64,000 nucleotides of DNA. Source: Zoroaster sp. YZ-2022. Taxonomy: Eukaryota > Echinodermata > Asteroidea > Forcipulatida > Zoroasteridae. Position 1 is the stretch's first letter. Each line of letters begins with the position of its first letter. Where the stretch lies: positions 62,001 to 126,000 of the forward strand of contig CM055834.1 in NCBI GenBank assembly GCA_029582265.1. The letters run 5' to 3'. The position numbers and the translations under genes were made by a program. Under the pieces are notes generated by a model that worked only from the letters and a program-made list of their open reading frames with translations, searched no databases and had not been told where the DNA came from. Below are positions 23,464 to 34,399 of this stretch, one piece after another.

Positions 23464-23824
23464 ATGCGCCGAAATTCGATTAAAGTTCGATAAAACTATG
23501 GCTCATTTATGAGTTATTTAACTCTACAGTTACACAGAATTAGTCGTACGGCTTTCCGTTGCACTATATTGTTGTTTACTGAGAGATATTATCCACGTTT
23601 TGTCACAAACTTGTGCTAATCTAACGTTAACAAGGGCTACGTGTTTGTCGAGCACGTGTGAAGAAAGACTAAATTTTCTGCACGAAAATTAACAGTTATT
23701 TCTGGCTACTCACTCAATGTCCTTATGTTGACGAAATCAGGAATTTATCTGCATTCCTTTGGCGAACTTGTCTGGTCCGTTTACCCTTTCAAACAAATTT
23801 AAGGGCTCCTTACTTCTGACACCA

Positions 23825-23918
23825 TGTAAAGAACTGACTACGGAGATTAACGTTAGTGTACATGTACCCTGCAGGTCGTAGGTCAAGTGTGTGACTACGG
23901 TGTTCCATATGTGACACA
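23825..23918 (-). repeat. 5' LTR of the Gypsy-type element
   Basis: On the minus strand it starts TGTGTCACATATGGAAC and ends GTTCTTTACA, giving canonical TG...CA ends. The primer-binding-like sequence follows without a spacer. Confidence 0.7.
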
Positions 23919-24126
23919 GCCACATTGATCTGTGTGAAAAAGTTTATACATACAGTATGGTGCCACGATTCATCGGGGTTAAGTTCTACTAATTGAAGCT
24001 ATGTCAGCATGGCAGGTATAGGAAAATGCATTAAAATAATATATGTTGTCTTCAGTGGAAGTACTTAACTGACTTGCCATTGCTGTGAATCAATGTGTTT
24101 TACTTATATTTTCAGTGTATAATTAC

Positions 24127-24207
24127 CTCGAAGTTCAGACTTGCTTGATTTTGCATCCTGTCCTGGACATGTACCATCCGAGAATGTGACATGCTTTTTC
24201 TTTGGAG
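24127..24207 (-). CDS. Internal exon D of a minus-strand gene of unknown function
   Basis: 81 bp between acceptor ctcaaatag and donor CGAG|GTAATT. It encodes PKKKHVTFSDGTCPGQDAKS and SKSELR. It takes two bases of a split codon at its start and leaves one base at its end, exactly matching the phase left by exon C. The basic K-K-K-x-V-T-F-S-D-G stretch resembles short linear motifs of nuclear regulatory proteins (for example PP1-docking V-x-F), but this is only a resemblance. The next downstream exon must be in phase 1 and was not found with certainty. Confidence 0.55.
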
Positions 24208-24518
24208 CTATTTGAGAAAATTATACAGAAAATTAGTGGTTGCTGTTTAATACAAGAACAAAAAAAAGGTCTTTTTTTTTTACACTCAGCTGCCGACTCT
24301 AAAGATCAAGTCTACAGATCAAACATTAAATAGGGCAACTGATCACTTTGGCACTTTGAAAAGAAAACTTACATAAACAAGAAATGTACTGGTCATGAAA
24401 GACATACAATAATGTGTGATAACTAAAAAATAATGGGCTCAATAACATTTTAGGTGTACGATGGCCCACTTAAAATAAACACCGACAGAAAAGTGTACCA
24501 TGATAAATTTAAATTCAC

Positions 24519-24629
24519 CTTCAGTGTTAAACATTGCAGCAGTTGCCTTCAGAAGGTCACGCATAGATTGTTCTGCCTGTTTGTTGCATTGCTCTGCATC
24601 AACCTTTGTGTGGATGTCACCATTTTTGA
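24519..24629 (-). CDS. Internal exon C of the same minus-strand gene
   Basis: 111 bp between acceptor tatttcaag and donor GAAG|GTGAAT. It encodes KNGDIHTKVDAEQCNKQAEQ followed by SMRDLLKATAAMFNTE. The composition is that of an amphipathic helix, with no known domain. It has phase 1 at both ends, as exons A, B and D do. This consistent phase is the main evidence that the four exons belong together. Confidence 0.55.
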
Positions 24630-24777
24630 CTTGAAATACAAATGTAAAAAGGTATATAAGTTTACCAGGGGCACTGTACAATAAACATATAATTTGACTC
24701 ATCTTAAAGAATTCCATATACATGTACTTCACACCAATCACAAAGGATTTCTTAAATTCCGTACATTTACTCAATAC

Positions 24778-25005
24778 CGAATTTAGCCAGCAAAAGAGTT
24801 GCAATACGATACTTGGCTGAATTTCCCAGATGTTCTGGTGCAAGGGCACACAATGATGTAAGCAATTGTATCTGTTCATCGTCAGACAATTCATCTAAAA
24901 CAGACATAGCAGTAAGGGAAACAATATATGCAGTCCAACTTTTTGAACTTTCTGCTTCTCCAACAAATGTTGACCACTGCTTTAATTCAAGGGAATTCTT
25001 GAAAG
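24778..25005 (-). CDS. Internal exon B of the same minus-strand gene
   Basis: 228 bp between acceptor ttgttcaag and donor TTCG|GTATTG. It encodes FKNSLELKQWSTFVGEAESS, a hydrophobic helix with WTAYIVSLTAMSVL, and DELSDDEQIQLLTSLCALAP ending LLLAKF. It reads as an all-helical domain of about 76 residues. I do not recognise the family. Both ends are phase 1, so it joins in frame to exon A (split codon giving Ala) and exon C (split codon giving Val). Confidence 0.6.
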
Positions 25006-25240
25006 CTTGAACAAATAAATAAACAAATAAATTAAATTAATGTAAATAAATAAAACACTAACACAAAAAACTCAGTTATGACATGCATAAATATTTTCAA
25101 TTTGAAATATTTAGTCTGACGGTGGGATCTTAATAACAAGGAACACAATTTACCTGGGTTTCTAAAATATTTTTTTTTACAATTACTTATTATTGTGATT
25201 ATCAAAATATCAAGATCCTAATCGCAACTTTCTTTCGTAC

Positions 25241-25757
25241 CTCTTGCTTTGCCAAGAAGTGCTGACCAGTTTGCAGCTTGTTGACCTGGCACCTCAGCAC
25301 ACCCATCAACGATAACCTCCTCATCAGCAGTCTGCTTGATAGAGGACGTTACGTTCACCCTTTCTTTTGCTCTGTCTACTGATGCACCAACCCGCCCACT
25401 ACCCCGAAACTTGCACCGTCGAAGGGTTAGTTTTCCTTTGTGTGGTGGTTTGAGTTTTTTTTTTGGTTTGATGTCTGGAGCGGAGATCTGCTTTCGTTTT
25501 GGTAATGGTGCCTCAGGGCTGAGAGGAACACCATCTTCGCTATATAAATGGAGATTAATAAAGTGATTCACTTCATTCAGCATGTTGGTTAAATGCTTCA
25601 GGGCATCTATATCTTGGCAAAGGTATGTTGCCTTCTCTATGGTGGACAACTGCTCTCTGCAAACAACTGCTGCTGATTTAATGGGGGAGATGTATCTGCG
25701 CTTCCTACAGGGTAATTCTGCTGTACACTTTGGTTGACTATTTTTAACTTCTTCCTC
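25241..25757 (-). CDS. Exon A: basic, Pro/Lys-rich N-terminal region of a minus-strand gene
   Basis: The frame is open from 25,802 to the donor AGAG|GTACGA at 25,241. I place the exon start near 25,757 (acceptor-like ctactcaag), because the part further upstream belongs to the adjoining minisatellite. It encodes a helical stretch (TYLCQDIDALKHLTNMLNEV), then a Lys/Pro-rich segment (PLPKRKQISAPDIKPKKKLK and PPHKGKLTLRR) that looks like a nuclear localisation signal, then an acidic part ending NWSALLGKAR. No known domain is seen. It may be the N-terminal part of the same gene as the Ulp1-like exons at 14.8-7.4 kb: same strand, and no competing promoter seen between, but the linking exons are missing. 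Confidence 0.55.
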
Positions 25758-25789
25758 TTGAGTAGTGAGTAGTGTGTAGGGTCTTGATA

Positions 25790-26236
25790 GGACAAAATGC
25801 ATAACAAAGGAATTTAATTAGCATAACAATGGGATTAAAATGAGTAAAACAAAGGGTTGAATTAGCATAACAATGGGTTGAATTAGCATAACAAAGGTTG
25901 AATTGTTAAAAGTCGAAATCTTTATGAGACAAAATGCATAACAAAGGGTTGAATTAGCGTAACAAGGGATGTATTGTTAAAAGTCGAAATCTTTATGAGA
26001 CAAAATGCATAACAAAGGGGTTGAATTAGCGTAAGAAGGGATGTATTGTTAAAAGTCGAAATCTTTATGAGACAAAATGCATAACAAAGGGGTTGAATTA
26101 GCGTAAAAAGGTTTGTATTGTTAAATGTCGGGATCTTGATAGGACAAAAGCATAACAAAGGAATTTAATTAGCGTAAGAAGGGTTGTATTGTTTAAAGTC
26201 GGGATCTTGATGAGACAAAATGCATAACAACGGGAT
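25790..26236. repeat. About 70-bp tandem repeat
   Basis: Around six diverged units of gacaaaatgcataacaaagg...gttaaaagtcgaaatctttat. Clear unit starts are at 25,926, 25,997, 26,067, 26,140 and 26,210. The left part (25,803-25,920) has irregular partial units. The 78-codon minus-strand frame is a translation of the repeat. Confidence 0.85.
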
Positions 26237-26745
26237 AGCGTTTTCTACTTTCTATAGTAGTTGGTTGACGTTGAAATGGGATGTGATTCAAATAACAAAA
26301 CAAAACTAGAGCTTAAGTGTTTGTTTGAACAAACACTAGGTGTTCGGGAGGAAGTAAAGGTAATCAAGCATCTCCTTATTGTGACAAGCTTATAAAATGT
26401 CTTTGTTTTCACCTATACTGCAAATAATTTTAAAATAATTTATAAAATTCGAAAACAAATTCTATATTGATTTTTACATTTTCAAGGTTGTACACATGAT
26501 TGGCAAAATGTCTGTAGCTGCATCCATATTACAGAATTACAACCTAAAGATCAGATGCCATTTTGTACATAGATTGTTAGACATTGAAATAATCAAAGAG
26601 TTGTATGGGTGCTTGTAAATTGCTAATAAAATAATGAAATACATATTTATTTTAACTGTCTGTTGGGTTTCATGACTTGACTTTTGTGGTTACACACTCC
26701 CACACCCCCACAATCAATTGAAACCACTTTGTTGACCTGTTTTAA
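26237..26745. other. Spacer with one hairpin motif
   Basis: No gene is visible. Near 26,310-26,340 the sequence aagtgtttgtttgaacaaacact forms a hairpin. It follows the word aactaga, as in the hairpin-headed repeats at 7,748 and 9,090. Confidence 0.5.
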
Positions 26746-26922
26746 GGGCCGGTCACACTGCAGCGATTACAAATAACGATAACGAAAATGACGCAAAAGA
26801 ACGCATTCTATTGGTTAAATTGTACCGCGCGGAATACGCGCAGGCTTATTCAACCAATCGATGGCGTTCATTAGCAGCGTTCTCGTTCTCCTTATTCGTT
26901 ATCGCTGCAGTGTGACCGGCCC
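26746..26922. mobile_element. 177-bp TTAA MITE with GGGCCGGTCACAC termini
   Basis: Perfect terminal inverted repeats, GGGCCGGTCACACTGCAGCG plus two more bases, are flanked on both sides by TTAA (26,742-26,745 and 26,923-26,926). The complementarity continues imperfectly to about 45 bp (cgataacg/cgttatcg). TTAA plus a GGG start is the hallmark of piggyBac-like elements; this copy has no coding capacity. Confidence 0.85.
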
Positions 26923-26929
26923 TTAACCA

Positions 26930-28950
26930 TTAAAAGTTATATATTTGTTTGCCGTTGTTGATTTTGTTCTTCAATGCAATTAAACATTTGAGGAGATTTG
27001 TGTGTGTAAAAAGCGTCGCGAAATGGTCAATAAAAGTATATCACTTGAATTATATAACGTTGAAAAATTATTACTTCTTTATTGATTGGAATTTTTTAAA
27101 TGGAAAATGAAGACGCATTCATTTAGAAAACTACATATTTCATATCTTTTAGCTTGTTTGATTAGTGGGCAATGACGGAAATGTTAAATATAAACGACTT
27201 TTTCAGTCCTAAAATACGGGTCGTGTGCTTACGTGAATCTACACAGTGCGCGACTAGTCTGCATCATGTGTGTGCATAGTCGTATTACAGCGCGCGTGTA
27301 CGTATGTACCGTACACGTACACATACATACAAATCGCGCCAATATTGAGCACAGTAATAATCACAGTACATATACAACACACACGTTGAGTACATGTATT
27401 TTACATACAATACATTCACGTTAATGAATAGTTTTTCGTTGGTAAATCAAATCTCTATAAAGTCTTTCATTGGTCAAGTAGTTCAGGGCCTTTAGTTACA
27501 TTTTGGGGTCCATGTATCTAAAAATGCAATATAAAAATAAAGGGAATGTACAACATTGGTATTTGGTACTAACACACATCCTTGTAAAAAAAATATAAAC
27601 AAAAACTGTTACATGTTTTTCCCCCCATTTTTGACAACGATTCCTCTTTTCTCTAACATGAAAACCAAATCATTTCTCAGGATGATTGATTTATAGGTTT
27701 TTAGATTTACCATTGTTGTAACTTCCCTTTACAGCAATTTCATGGTACAGTTTTACACATACAATAAATAAGTCATGGGAGTACTTTGGATTCACAGGTC
27801 TTCTTACATTTATTTAAATTTTCTTTTCCTAACTTTCAGTTGTTTTGTTTTTACTATCACAAAAATAGTAATTTTTAAAAAGGAATCACAGCCCTATAAT
27901 ATTTTCTCTGGCAACATTGTCACATGTTAATTTTGAGATGTTTGGTAGAGATGGGTACAATCTTTATAATTCACATGTCATATCTGTCTTTGTTTACCTC
28001 AATCTAGTCTGCAGTCTTTATGCGAACATAACTTTCAGGTACTGAACAGTGCATAAAAACCCTTTATTTTCAAATAATACATCATAAATTAACCTGGCTA
28101 TGCAAGTTTAATCACATTAAGTGCTTACGTTTTTGATACCACAAATGTTGTTTCACCCAGCCCACACAAAACAAGTTCATGGGTATAACTATAAACTAAG
28201 CAGCACTGATATTGGGCCTAGGTGAGTACACAGAAAAATATTTTCAAGAATATTTTGAATCATAACAATGATGTACCGAAGAACAGTGTTTAGCTCCAAA
28301 AGAATGAAAAATAAGAGAGCAGAGCCCTAGATGCAAATCAGGCCTTGGCAATGATGATTAGCTTGAACGTCATAGTGCACTGATTTATGACAGGTTTAGT
28401 TCAAATGTTTGCAGATGTACGCGACATCAGATTTATCATTCACATCCTCTTTTTACACAGAAATCCTGCGCAATAGTACGGATATTGTTCAGTTTTTCCT
28501 ACACTCAAGATATTACAATTGTTCAACTCCTTGACTCCATGTTGTTTTGACACAGACATTGTACTCCTGATTTACTGAATTTACTGAAGTTTCTCTGGAA
28601 TCAACATCAGCCCAAAGCCACATTTACATGTATGTATAAAGTAGAAATTGGTCTACTGGAGGTGCCATAAGGGAAGCCGTCTTTAACTAACCCCCCATAT
28701 CCGCCGAAACCCGCCGGATCCCGGCGGGTTTCCACTCTGTGATTATTTTCAATAGGGTTGCATAAATCATGAATATGCAAGTACTTAAGAGGTCATGCTC
28801 TGGCCAAAGGGCTCATTAAAATCTGGAGACTTGCCAGAGGGATTAACTCCTGAATAGGCCTTGCGCCAAACAAAAGAAGGCTAGCTGCCGGGCAAGTAGC
28901 TTTTCGGTCTGTCTTCAAAGAGCGGTTAGACCACTCGCTGAAGGATATAC
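26930..28950. other. Two kilobases of non-coding DNA without recognised features
   Basis: No exon-like frame or transposon boundary is visible. An ACGTAC/ACACAC-rich patch lies at 27,290-27,420. A GC-rich perfect inverted repeat, AAACCCGCCGG...CCGGCGGGTTT, lies at about 28,707-28,732. Confidence 0.5.
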
Positions 28951-28956
28951 CAGATC

Positions 28957-29503
28957 ATAATAATAATAATAATAATAATAATGTATAGATTTATATAGCG
29001 CACGTATCCACCAACTAAGTGGCGCTCAAGGCGCATTATATTATTATCCCTGCTCATAAGGCTCATAAGGCTCATAAATCATTCCTGAAACCATCTCAGC
29101 TCCCTGGGGAGTATACAGCTCAATTGCTGCCATTTCTAGCGCATACAGAGCAAACCATCTCTGCCTTCACAGGTACCCATTTAACCCCTGGGTGGAGAGA
29201 AGCAATTATGGTTAAGTGTCTTGCTCAAGGACACAGGTGTCACGGCCTGGGCTCGAACCCACACTCTGCTGCTGGCAACACCAGAACTTGAGTTCAGTGC
29301 GCTAGACCGCACGACAATCCACTTTTACGTGCATTATACAACACACGGGACCTACGGCTTTACGTCCCATCCGAAGGACGAAGCAATTATGGTTAAGTAC
29401 CTTGCTCAAGGACACAAGTGTCACGACCGGGGCTCGAACCCACACCCTGCTGCTGGCAACACCAGAACTTGAGTTCGGTGCGCTAGACCGCTCGGCCACT
29501 AAT
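28957..29503 (-). mobile_element. tRNA-derived SINE, one and a half copies in tandem
   Basis: Read on the minus strand from 29,503, it begins agtGGCCGAGCGGTCTAGCG, which is the A box of a tRNA-Leu/Ser-like promoter. A B box like GGGTTCGAGCCC follows at about 29,440, and the body contains ccttgagcaaggtact. A second head-like block lies at 29,205-29,310, and the 3' end (tagcgcacgtatccaccaac on the plus strand) with an (AAT)n tail lies at 28,957-28,981. The same SINE occurs intact at 62,954-63,219. Frames across it are artefacts. Confidence 0.8.
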
Positions 29504-31730
29504 GTAAACCAGCTGACAGTTTCCTATAACACAGCTCTTAGCAATGTCCTTGATGAAGTTGCCCCGATTCAGGTTAAGACATTACTAGACAAGCCGAGAG
29601 CTAAGTGGTACACGAAGGAGCTGTTGGAGGAAAGGACTACTCTTAGACGCTTAGAGAAGCGTTGGCTCTTCACGCGTCTCGAGGTTGATAGGCAAACTTT
29701 TGTTTCTGCCCGTTCCATCTATAATAAACACTGTGATGAGGTCAAGGCGTCATATCATCGGAAAAGAATAGAGAACTCTGATCAGAAGACTCTGTTTTCT
29801 ATCATAGATGAAATTTCTGGTCATAAGAAATCATCGTCTTTGATCTTACCTGATATTAGTCCTCATCTACTACCACAACAATTTATGGACTTTTTTAAAC
29901 ATAAAATCTGTGATATTAGAATGGCTTTGATGGATGGCCCAGAGTTTTTGGACAATTTTGTGCAAAAAAATTTGTCTTTTAATTCATTTACATCGGTAAC
30001 ACCCAATGATATTATTTTACTTGTACGTAAGATGACAGATAAAACATGTTCTCTTGATCCAATGCCAACCCAATTTGTAAAGGAGTTTCCAGATCAGTTG
30101 GCGCCTATTCTGTGTCGCATTGCTAACAGTTCACTCAAATCTGGTGTTTTTCCAGCTGCGTGTAAGTCAGCTTTAGTGCGCCCTCTGATTAAGAAATATG
30201 GGTTGGATCGAAATGAGTTACTTAATTATAGACCAGTGTCTAACATTCCATTTTTATCAAAGTTGCTCGAGAAGATAGTTTTATCACAATTGAACTGCTA
30301 TTTCAAGACAAATTCCATGTATGCAAAATGTCAATCCGCTTACCGAGAGGGACATAGCACTGAGACTGCACTCTTGAGAGTGCAGAATGATGTTGCAATC
30401 GCTCTTGATCGGCACCGTGACATTATTTTGGTATTGTTAGATCTTTCTGCCGCATTTGACACCATCGATCATGATATTCTCACTAGGCGACTGTGCTCCC
30501 GTTTTGGTATTGGGGGAACAGTCTTAAGCTGGCTAAAGTCGTACCTAACAAATCGTACCCAGCGTGTGTGTATTGGATCGATGGTGTCAGATGAGGCCCA
30601 GTTGAAATTTGGTGTTCCACAGGGTTCAATATTGGGCCCTGTCCTTTTTTCCCTTTATATGGTGCCACTTGAAGACATTATCGACCGTCATGGTCTCAGT
30701 AGTGTCATGTATGCTGATGACACCCAGCTGTACATCGCCTGTGATACGCCGTCGGATACATCAGTCATTGCCTCCATTGAGGCATGCGTTGACGAGATCA
30801 GACGTTGGATGCGATCCAATTGGCTCGCACTCAACGACAGTAAAACGGAGGTAGTTTTGTTCTCGTCAAAGTTTAAGACTGTGTCTGACGGTGCTGCCGC
30901 GGTCGGTGTGCGGGTGGGTGATGTTCAGGTCCATCCTTCGTCCAAAGTACGAAATCTTGGAGTTTTTTAGACTCTGCTGCGAGCATGGAGCACCATGTAA
31001 CAAGTCTTTGTAAATCGGCGTCATTTGCCTTATGGAAGATTGGGAAGGTTCGAAAAATGTTTGAAAAATCTTCAACTGAGAAACTTGTTCATGCTTTTGT
31101 TATCTCCAGGTTGGACTATTGTAATAGTCTGCTTTTTGGGCTTCATTCAAATCAACTGAAAAAATTACAACTCATTCAGAATTCCGCTGCTCGACTGATA
31201 ACTGGAACCAGAGTTCGGGAGAGTATTACTCATGTGCTTCGGGATCTTCATTGGTTGCCAGTCGAACAGCGGATTCGTTTCAAAATCCTTGCTATTACTT
31301 ATAACATAATTGAGAATGTCACAGCGCCGATCTACCTCACTGACCTGGTTAACCTCCGTGTTCCGCAGAGATCAACAAGGCAGAGTAGTGAGATTCGTTT
31401 GGAGCCTCCACCTGTGAATTCTATAATGACTAAGTATTATGGTAATCGTACATTCTCTGTTGTTGCTCCTATGGTATGGAATGATCTTCCATCAAACATT
31501 CGTGCAGCCCGCAGCTATGAATCCTTTAAGTCATTGGTTAAAACTCATTTGTTCCGTTCTTATTATGGTAGTCGCTGTTTACTTTAATTACTTTAACTTT
31601 GATCTTTTAACTTTTTAACTTTTTAACTTTTACTGGAACTGTTTTAATGGAAAGGGCTCTTATACAGGTGTAGAGTGTGCTGAGATAATTGTATGTGGTG
31701 CACTTAAAACAATAAATGATTAGATTAGAT
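29504..31730 (+). mobile_element. 5'-truncated CR1/L2-like LINE with near-intact reverse transcriptase
   Basis: The frame stays open from the SINE junction to 30,970 and, after a one-base loss in a T run (about 30,963-30,968), from there to 31,587. It encodes the linker between endonuclease and RT, then RT motifs: PVSNIPFLSKLLEKI, ILVLLDLSAAFDTIDHDIL, FGVPQGSILGPVLFSLYM and the catalytic YADDTQLY. The C-terminal part has FVISRLDYCNSLL, LRDLHWLPVEQRI and MVWNDLPSNIR, all typical of CR1/L2/Rex-group ORF2 proteins. The endonuclease is missing. The 3' UTR ends aataaatgattagattagat, a short pentamer-type tail. Because only one frame break is seen, it was probably inserted fairly recently. Confidence 0.85.
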
Positions 31731-32969
31731 TATATTGTTAAGGGATTAACCGTTATCTTCCCGACTCAGCTAGAAGTCATACATGTACTTGAGTATAGTA
31801 TTAGATCGGGGATATTTACAAAATGTGAATCTTTTTTATTAATCATGCGTATTTTTCTTTATATTCCCCCAAACTACACTCTTAAAACTCCCGGGTCAAA
31901 CTTTTGACCCTTTTGCCGGGTCAAATATTGTTGACCCAATTTTGGGTCAATTTTACCCAATTCTGGGTCAATTTTCTTATTGGTGACGTCATGTCAGCAA
32001 ATCAGCCATTTTGATTGGACGAAAAGAAATACGTCACGCAGGTCACATTTTTCCAACCGCCATTTTTAACTACGATACCGGATGTCGTTTTCGTCCCAAT
32101 GATCGTTGGAGAATCATTTCACAATTAATGGAAGGGGTCTTCATTACTTTGTTTCATTTGAAGGTATGTAAACTTGCACATTTTATTATACAGTACATGT
32201 ACATGTATGTTCGTTTTATAATATACAGATAATGACTATACAAAACCATTTTAACGTTAACATAGTGTGTGCAGCAGGTCATGTTGTGTGGCCATGTAAA
32301 TACATGTGTGAGTGTATGTGTCTATATAATATATATATATATATATATATGCTAGCTATTGTTTGCAACCCATTTGTCATTGTTCTGTACAATGGATGGA
32401 GGGGTCATCATGTCTTCATGATATGTGGACATGATATGTTCGCTGTTTTATTAACAAAACACACACACACGTTACAGTACTACTAACGTTACTAGAGTAG
32501 TAGTAGGAAACTTGGCTAGTCTAGTACTAGTAGTAGTAGTACTAGGTGTCAGTATTTTGTGTCGGTCTTGTGACTTGTGTGGTGGTTGCTGCACTGCAGT
32601 CTGGCACTTTTCTTACTAAGCTAAAGTAGGCCTGAAACAATAACCCCTTTACTGAGATAATGAAAATGTCACATCATGGAGGAAGGAAGAGGTCACATGT
32701 ATTCTATTCTATAACGCCTAACTTAAACTAAAAGGCATTTTTCTGAAGTTGCATAATTTTTTCTGAAGTTAAATCAATCTATCATCCTGATAATAACATG
32801 AGGGGTTGCTAACTTATGTGTGTTTTGTTAGCATGACCCGTTATTCTTCATCCCTCTTTGAAAACATGTAATTTTGTTTATACATGATATGTTTATATTT
32901 CAGATCAACGGTTGATCATGCTTGCTATGACATCATGGTCAACCATCTACACGAGTTTACACTACTTAA

Positions 32970-33657
32970 AGGGGGACTGACATCCTTTACTACGGCTTAA
33001 GTTAAGGCGTTTTGTAATAAAATATTGTTTTTGAGACCCACCTGTGTCTATTTAATCATTGATTTCTTAGTACAAGTATTTTAAAACAATGTTTGAAGTG
33101 TTTGGGGGAGGCAACCCCGCCCCATGGTAGAAGCTTCATTTGCATAAGATATGTGACGTAAGGTCGGGAAGATCCGATGTGTACATGATGTACATGTACA
33201 TACAAACGTTTCACACACGTAGCGTCGATTTCATTTCTTCCGTGATTTTTGTTTCCGGAACTAATAAAATGCCGGGAAGATGTGTTTCTGCAGGATGCAG
33301 CAACACCACTAAAGACGGTGTTAGCCTTCATCTGTTCCCAAGTGACCCAAAATATCGCCGTATTTGGACGAGCAAAGTTTAACTGACAAGAGTAAAGTGG
33401 TCAGGTCCAGCGGCTCACATAGTTTTGTGCAGCGATCATTTTGAGCCGAGTTTTGAGCCGAATTTCTCTTCCCGACATGACGTCACGAACAGCTCCTCCG
33501 TGCAGGGCGTAAAAGTGGGGGGCATTTTACAATGGTAAATAACACTCTCAAAAACTATAAAAACACAAAACAAAAATTGTATTGATCTTTTACTGATATA
33601 AAAGAATAAAACGATCACATATTTAACTGTTTGATTTAAATCCATGTCAGTCCCCCT
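32970..33657 (+). mobile_element. TTAA-flanked element carrying a THAP-domain remnant (Kolobok-like)
   Basis: Terminal inverted repeats AGGGGGACTGACAT (14 bp, perfect) bound a 688-bp element. TTAA lies on both sides (32,966-32,969 and 33,658-33,661). It contains the start of a THAP-domain protein. Kolobok-superfamily transposons combine TTAA target sites with THAP-containing transposases, so an internally deleted Kolobok copy is the best explanation. A piggyBac-type MITE with a captured THAP fragment is the alternative. Confidence 0.75.
33269..33538 (+). pseudogene. THAP zinc-finger domain with in-frame stop
   Basis: The frame starts MPGRCVSAGCSNTTKDGVSL, followed by HLFPSDPKYRRIW, then a TAA at 33,380-33,382. 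The same frame continues KWSGPAAHIVLCSDHFEP to a TAA at 33,536. THAP domains have C-x(2-4)-C, a long spacer with a conserved Trp and Pro, then C-x2-H and F/Y; all of these are present (here C-x4-C and C-S-D-H-F). They bind DNA and are found in animal regulators and in P-element and Kolobok transposases. One nonsense codon in the middle and the lack of any catalytic domain downstream make this a non-functional remnant. Confidence 0.8.
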
Positions 33658-34244
33658 TTAAGGGTCAGGATGATGAACATCATGTAAGTTTTTCTGCACT
33701 CAAACAATTATTTATTAATTTTTGATGAATCCATGCCCCCCCCCCCCCCACACACAGAAAAAAAGAGAAATGGAAAAACAGGAACATGGGCAGATTAAGT
33801 GTGGAAAACTAATATTACTTAAGGCTAGGTGTGTTTTTGGTTTATATTTCAGGAACCGGATACCCGGCTACCCGTAAATAATTTGTAAAACACAAAATAC
33901 TCCCGAATGTATAAAATAACCAATATGAACACAAGTTTCTCTTGTTAATTAGAGTCATAATAAATGTGGACTTATTGTAATACTTTTCCCGCCTCAATAT
34001 TACAAATGACTTGAACACAAAAAATGTTTACAAAAATTGGAGACTTCCATTTGTGTGGCTAAAATATTTAAAATAGTAAAAAAATTTAAAAGTCATTCAT
34101 TCGTCACTGAAAATATTTCTTATTCAATTATTTTACTGTCCACAGATAGTCCAGACTGTGAGTTTGCAGTGAGGTGCAACCTTGTTCCTTCCATCTTCAC
34201 CGTCAGAGTTAAGGCGGTTGAAGGGCAAAAGGCAACTCTATAGT

Positions 34245-34388
34245 CATGCCACTACAGGATGCCACCAAAGGATGCCACCAAAGGATGCCACCAAAGGATG
34301 CCACCAAAGGATGCTACTACAGGATGCCACCAAAGGATGCCACTACAGGATGCCACCAAAGGATGCCACCAAAGGATGCCACCAAGTC
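34245..34388. repeat. 13-bp minisatellite
   Basis: About eleven units of GGATGCCACCAAA, with gccactaca variants interspersed. The overlapping open frames (71 and 89 codons) are translations of this repeat. Confidence 0.9.
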
Positions 34389-34399
34389 ATTTATTGACC

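Larger units (their letters stand above)
18613..23918 (-). mobile_element. Decayed Gypsy-type LTR retrotransposon with very short LTRs
   Basis: The same sequence bounds the element on both sides: TGTAAAGAACTGACTACGGA at 18,613 and at 23,825, closing with tgactacggtgttccatatg at 18,72x and 23,91x. Read on the minus strand this gives a TG...CA LTR of about 94-109 bp. Directly inside the right LTR is a primer-binding-like site, TGGTGTCAGAAGT (minus strand, 23,824 down), complementary to the 3' end of a tRNA-Leu type. Directly inside the left LTR is a polypurine tract, GAAAGGGGAGA (minus, 18,732-18,722). Order on the minus strand is gag, reverse transcriptase, RNase H, integrase, as in Gypsy/Metaviridae. 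Many frame breaks; a LINE tail is nested in it. No clear target duplication. Confidence 0.8.
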
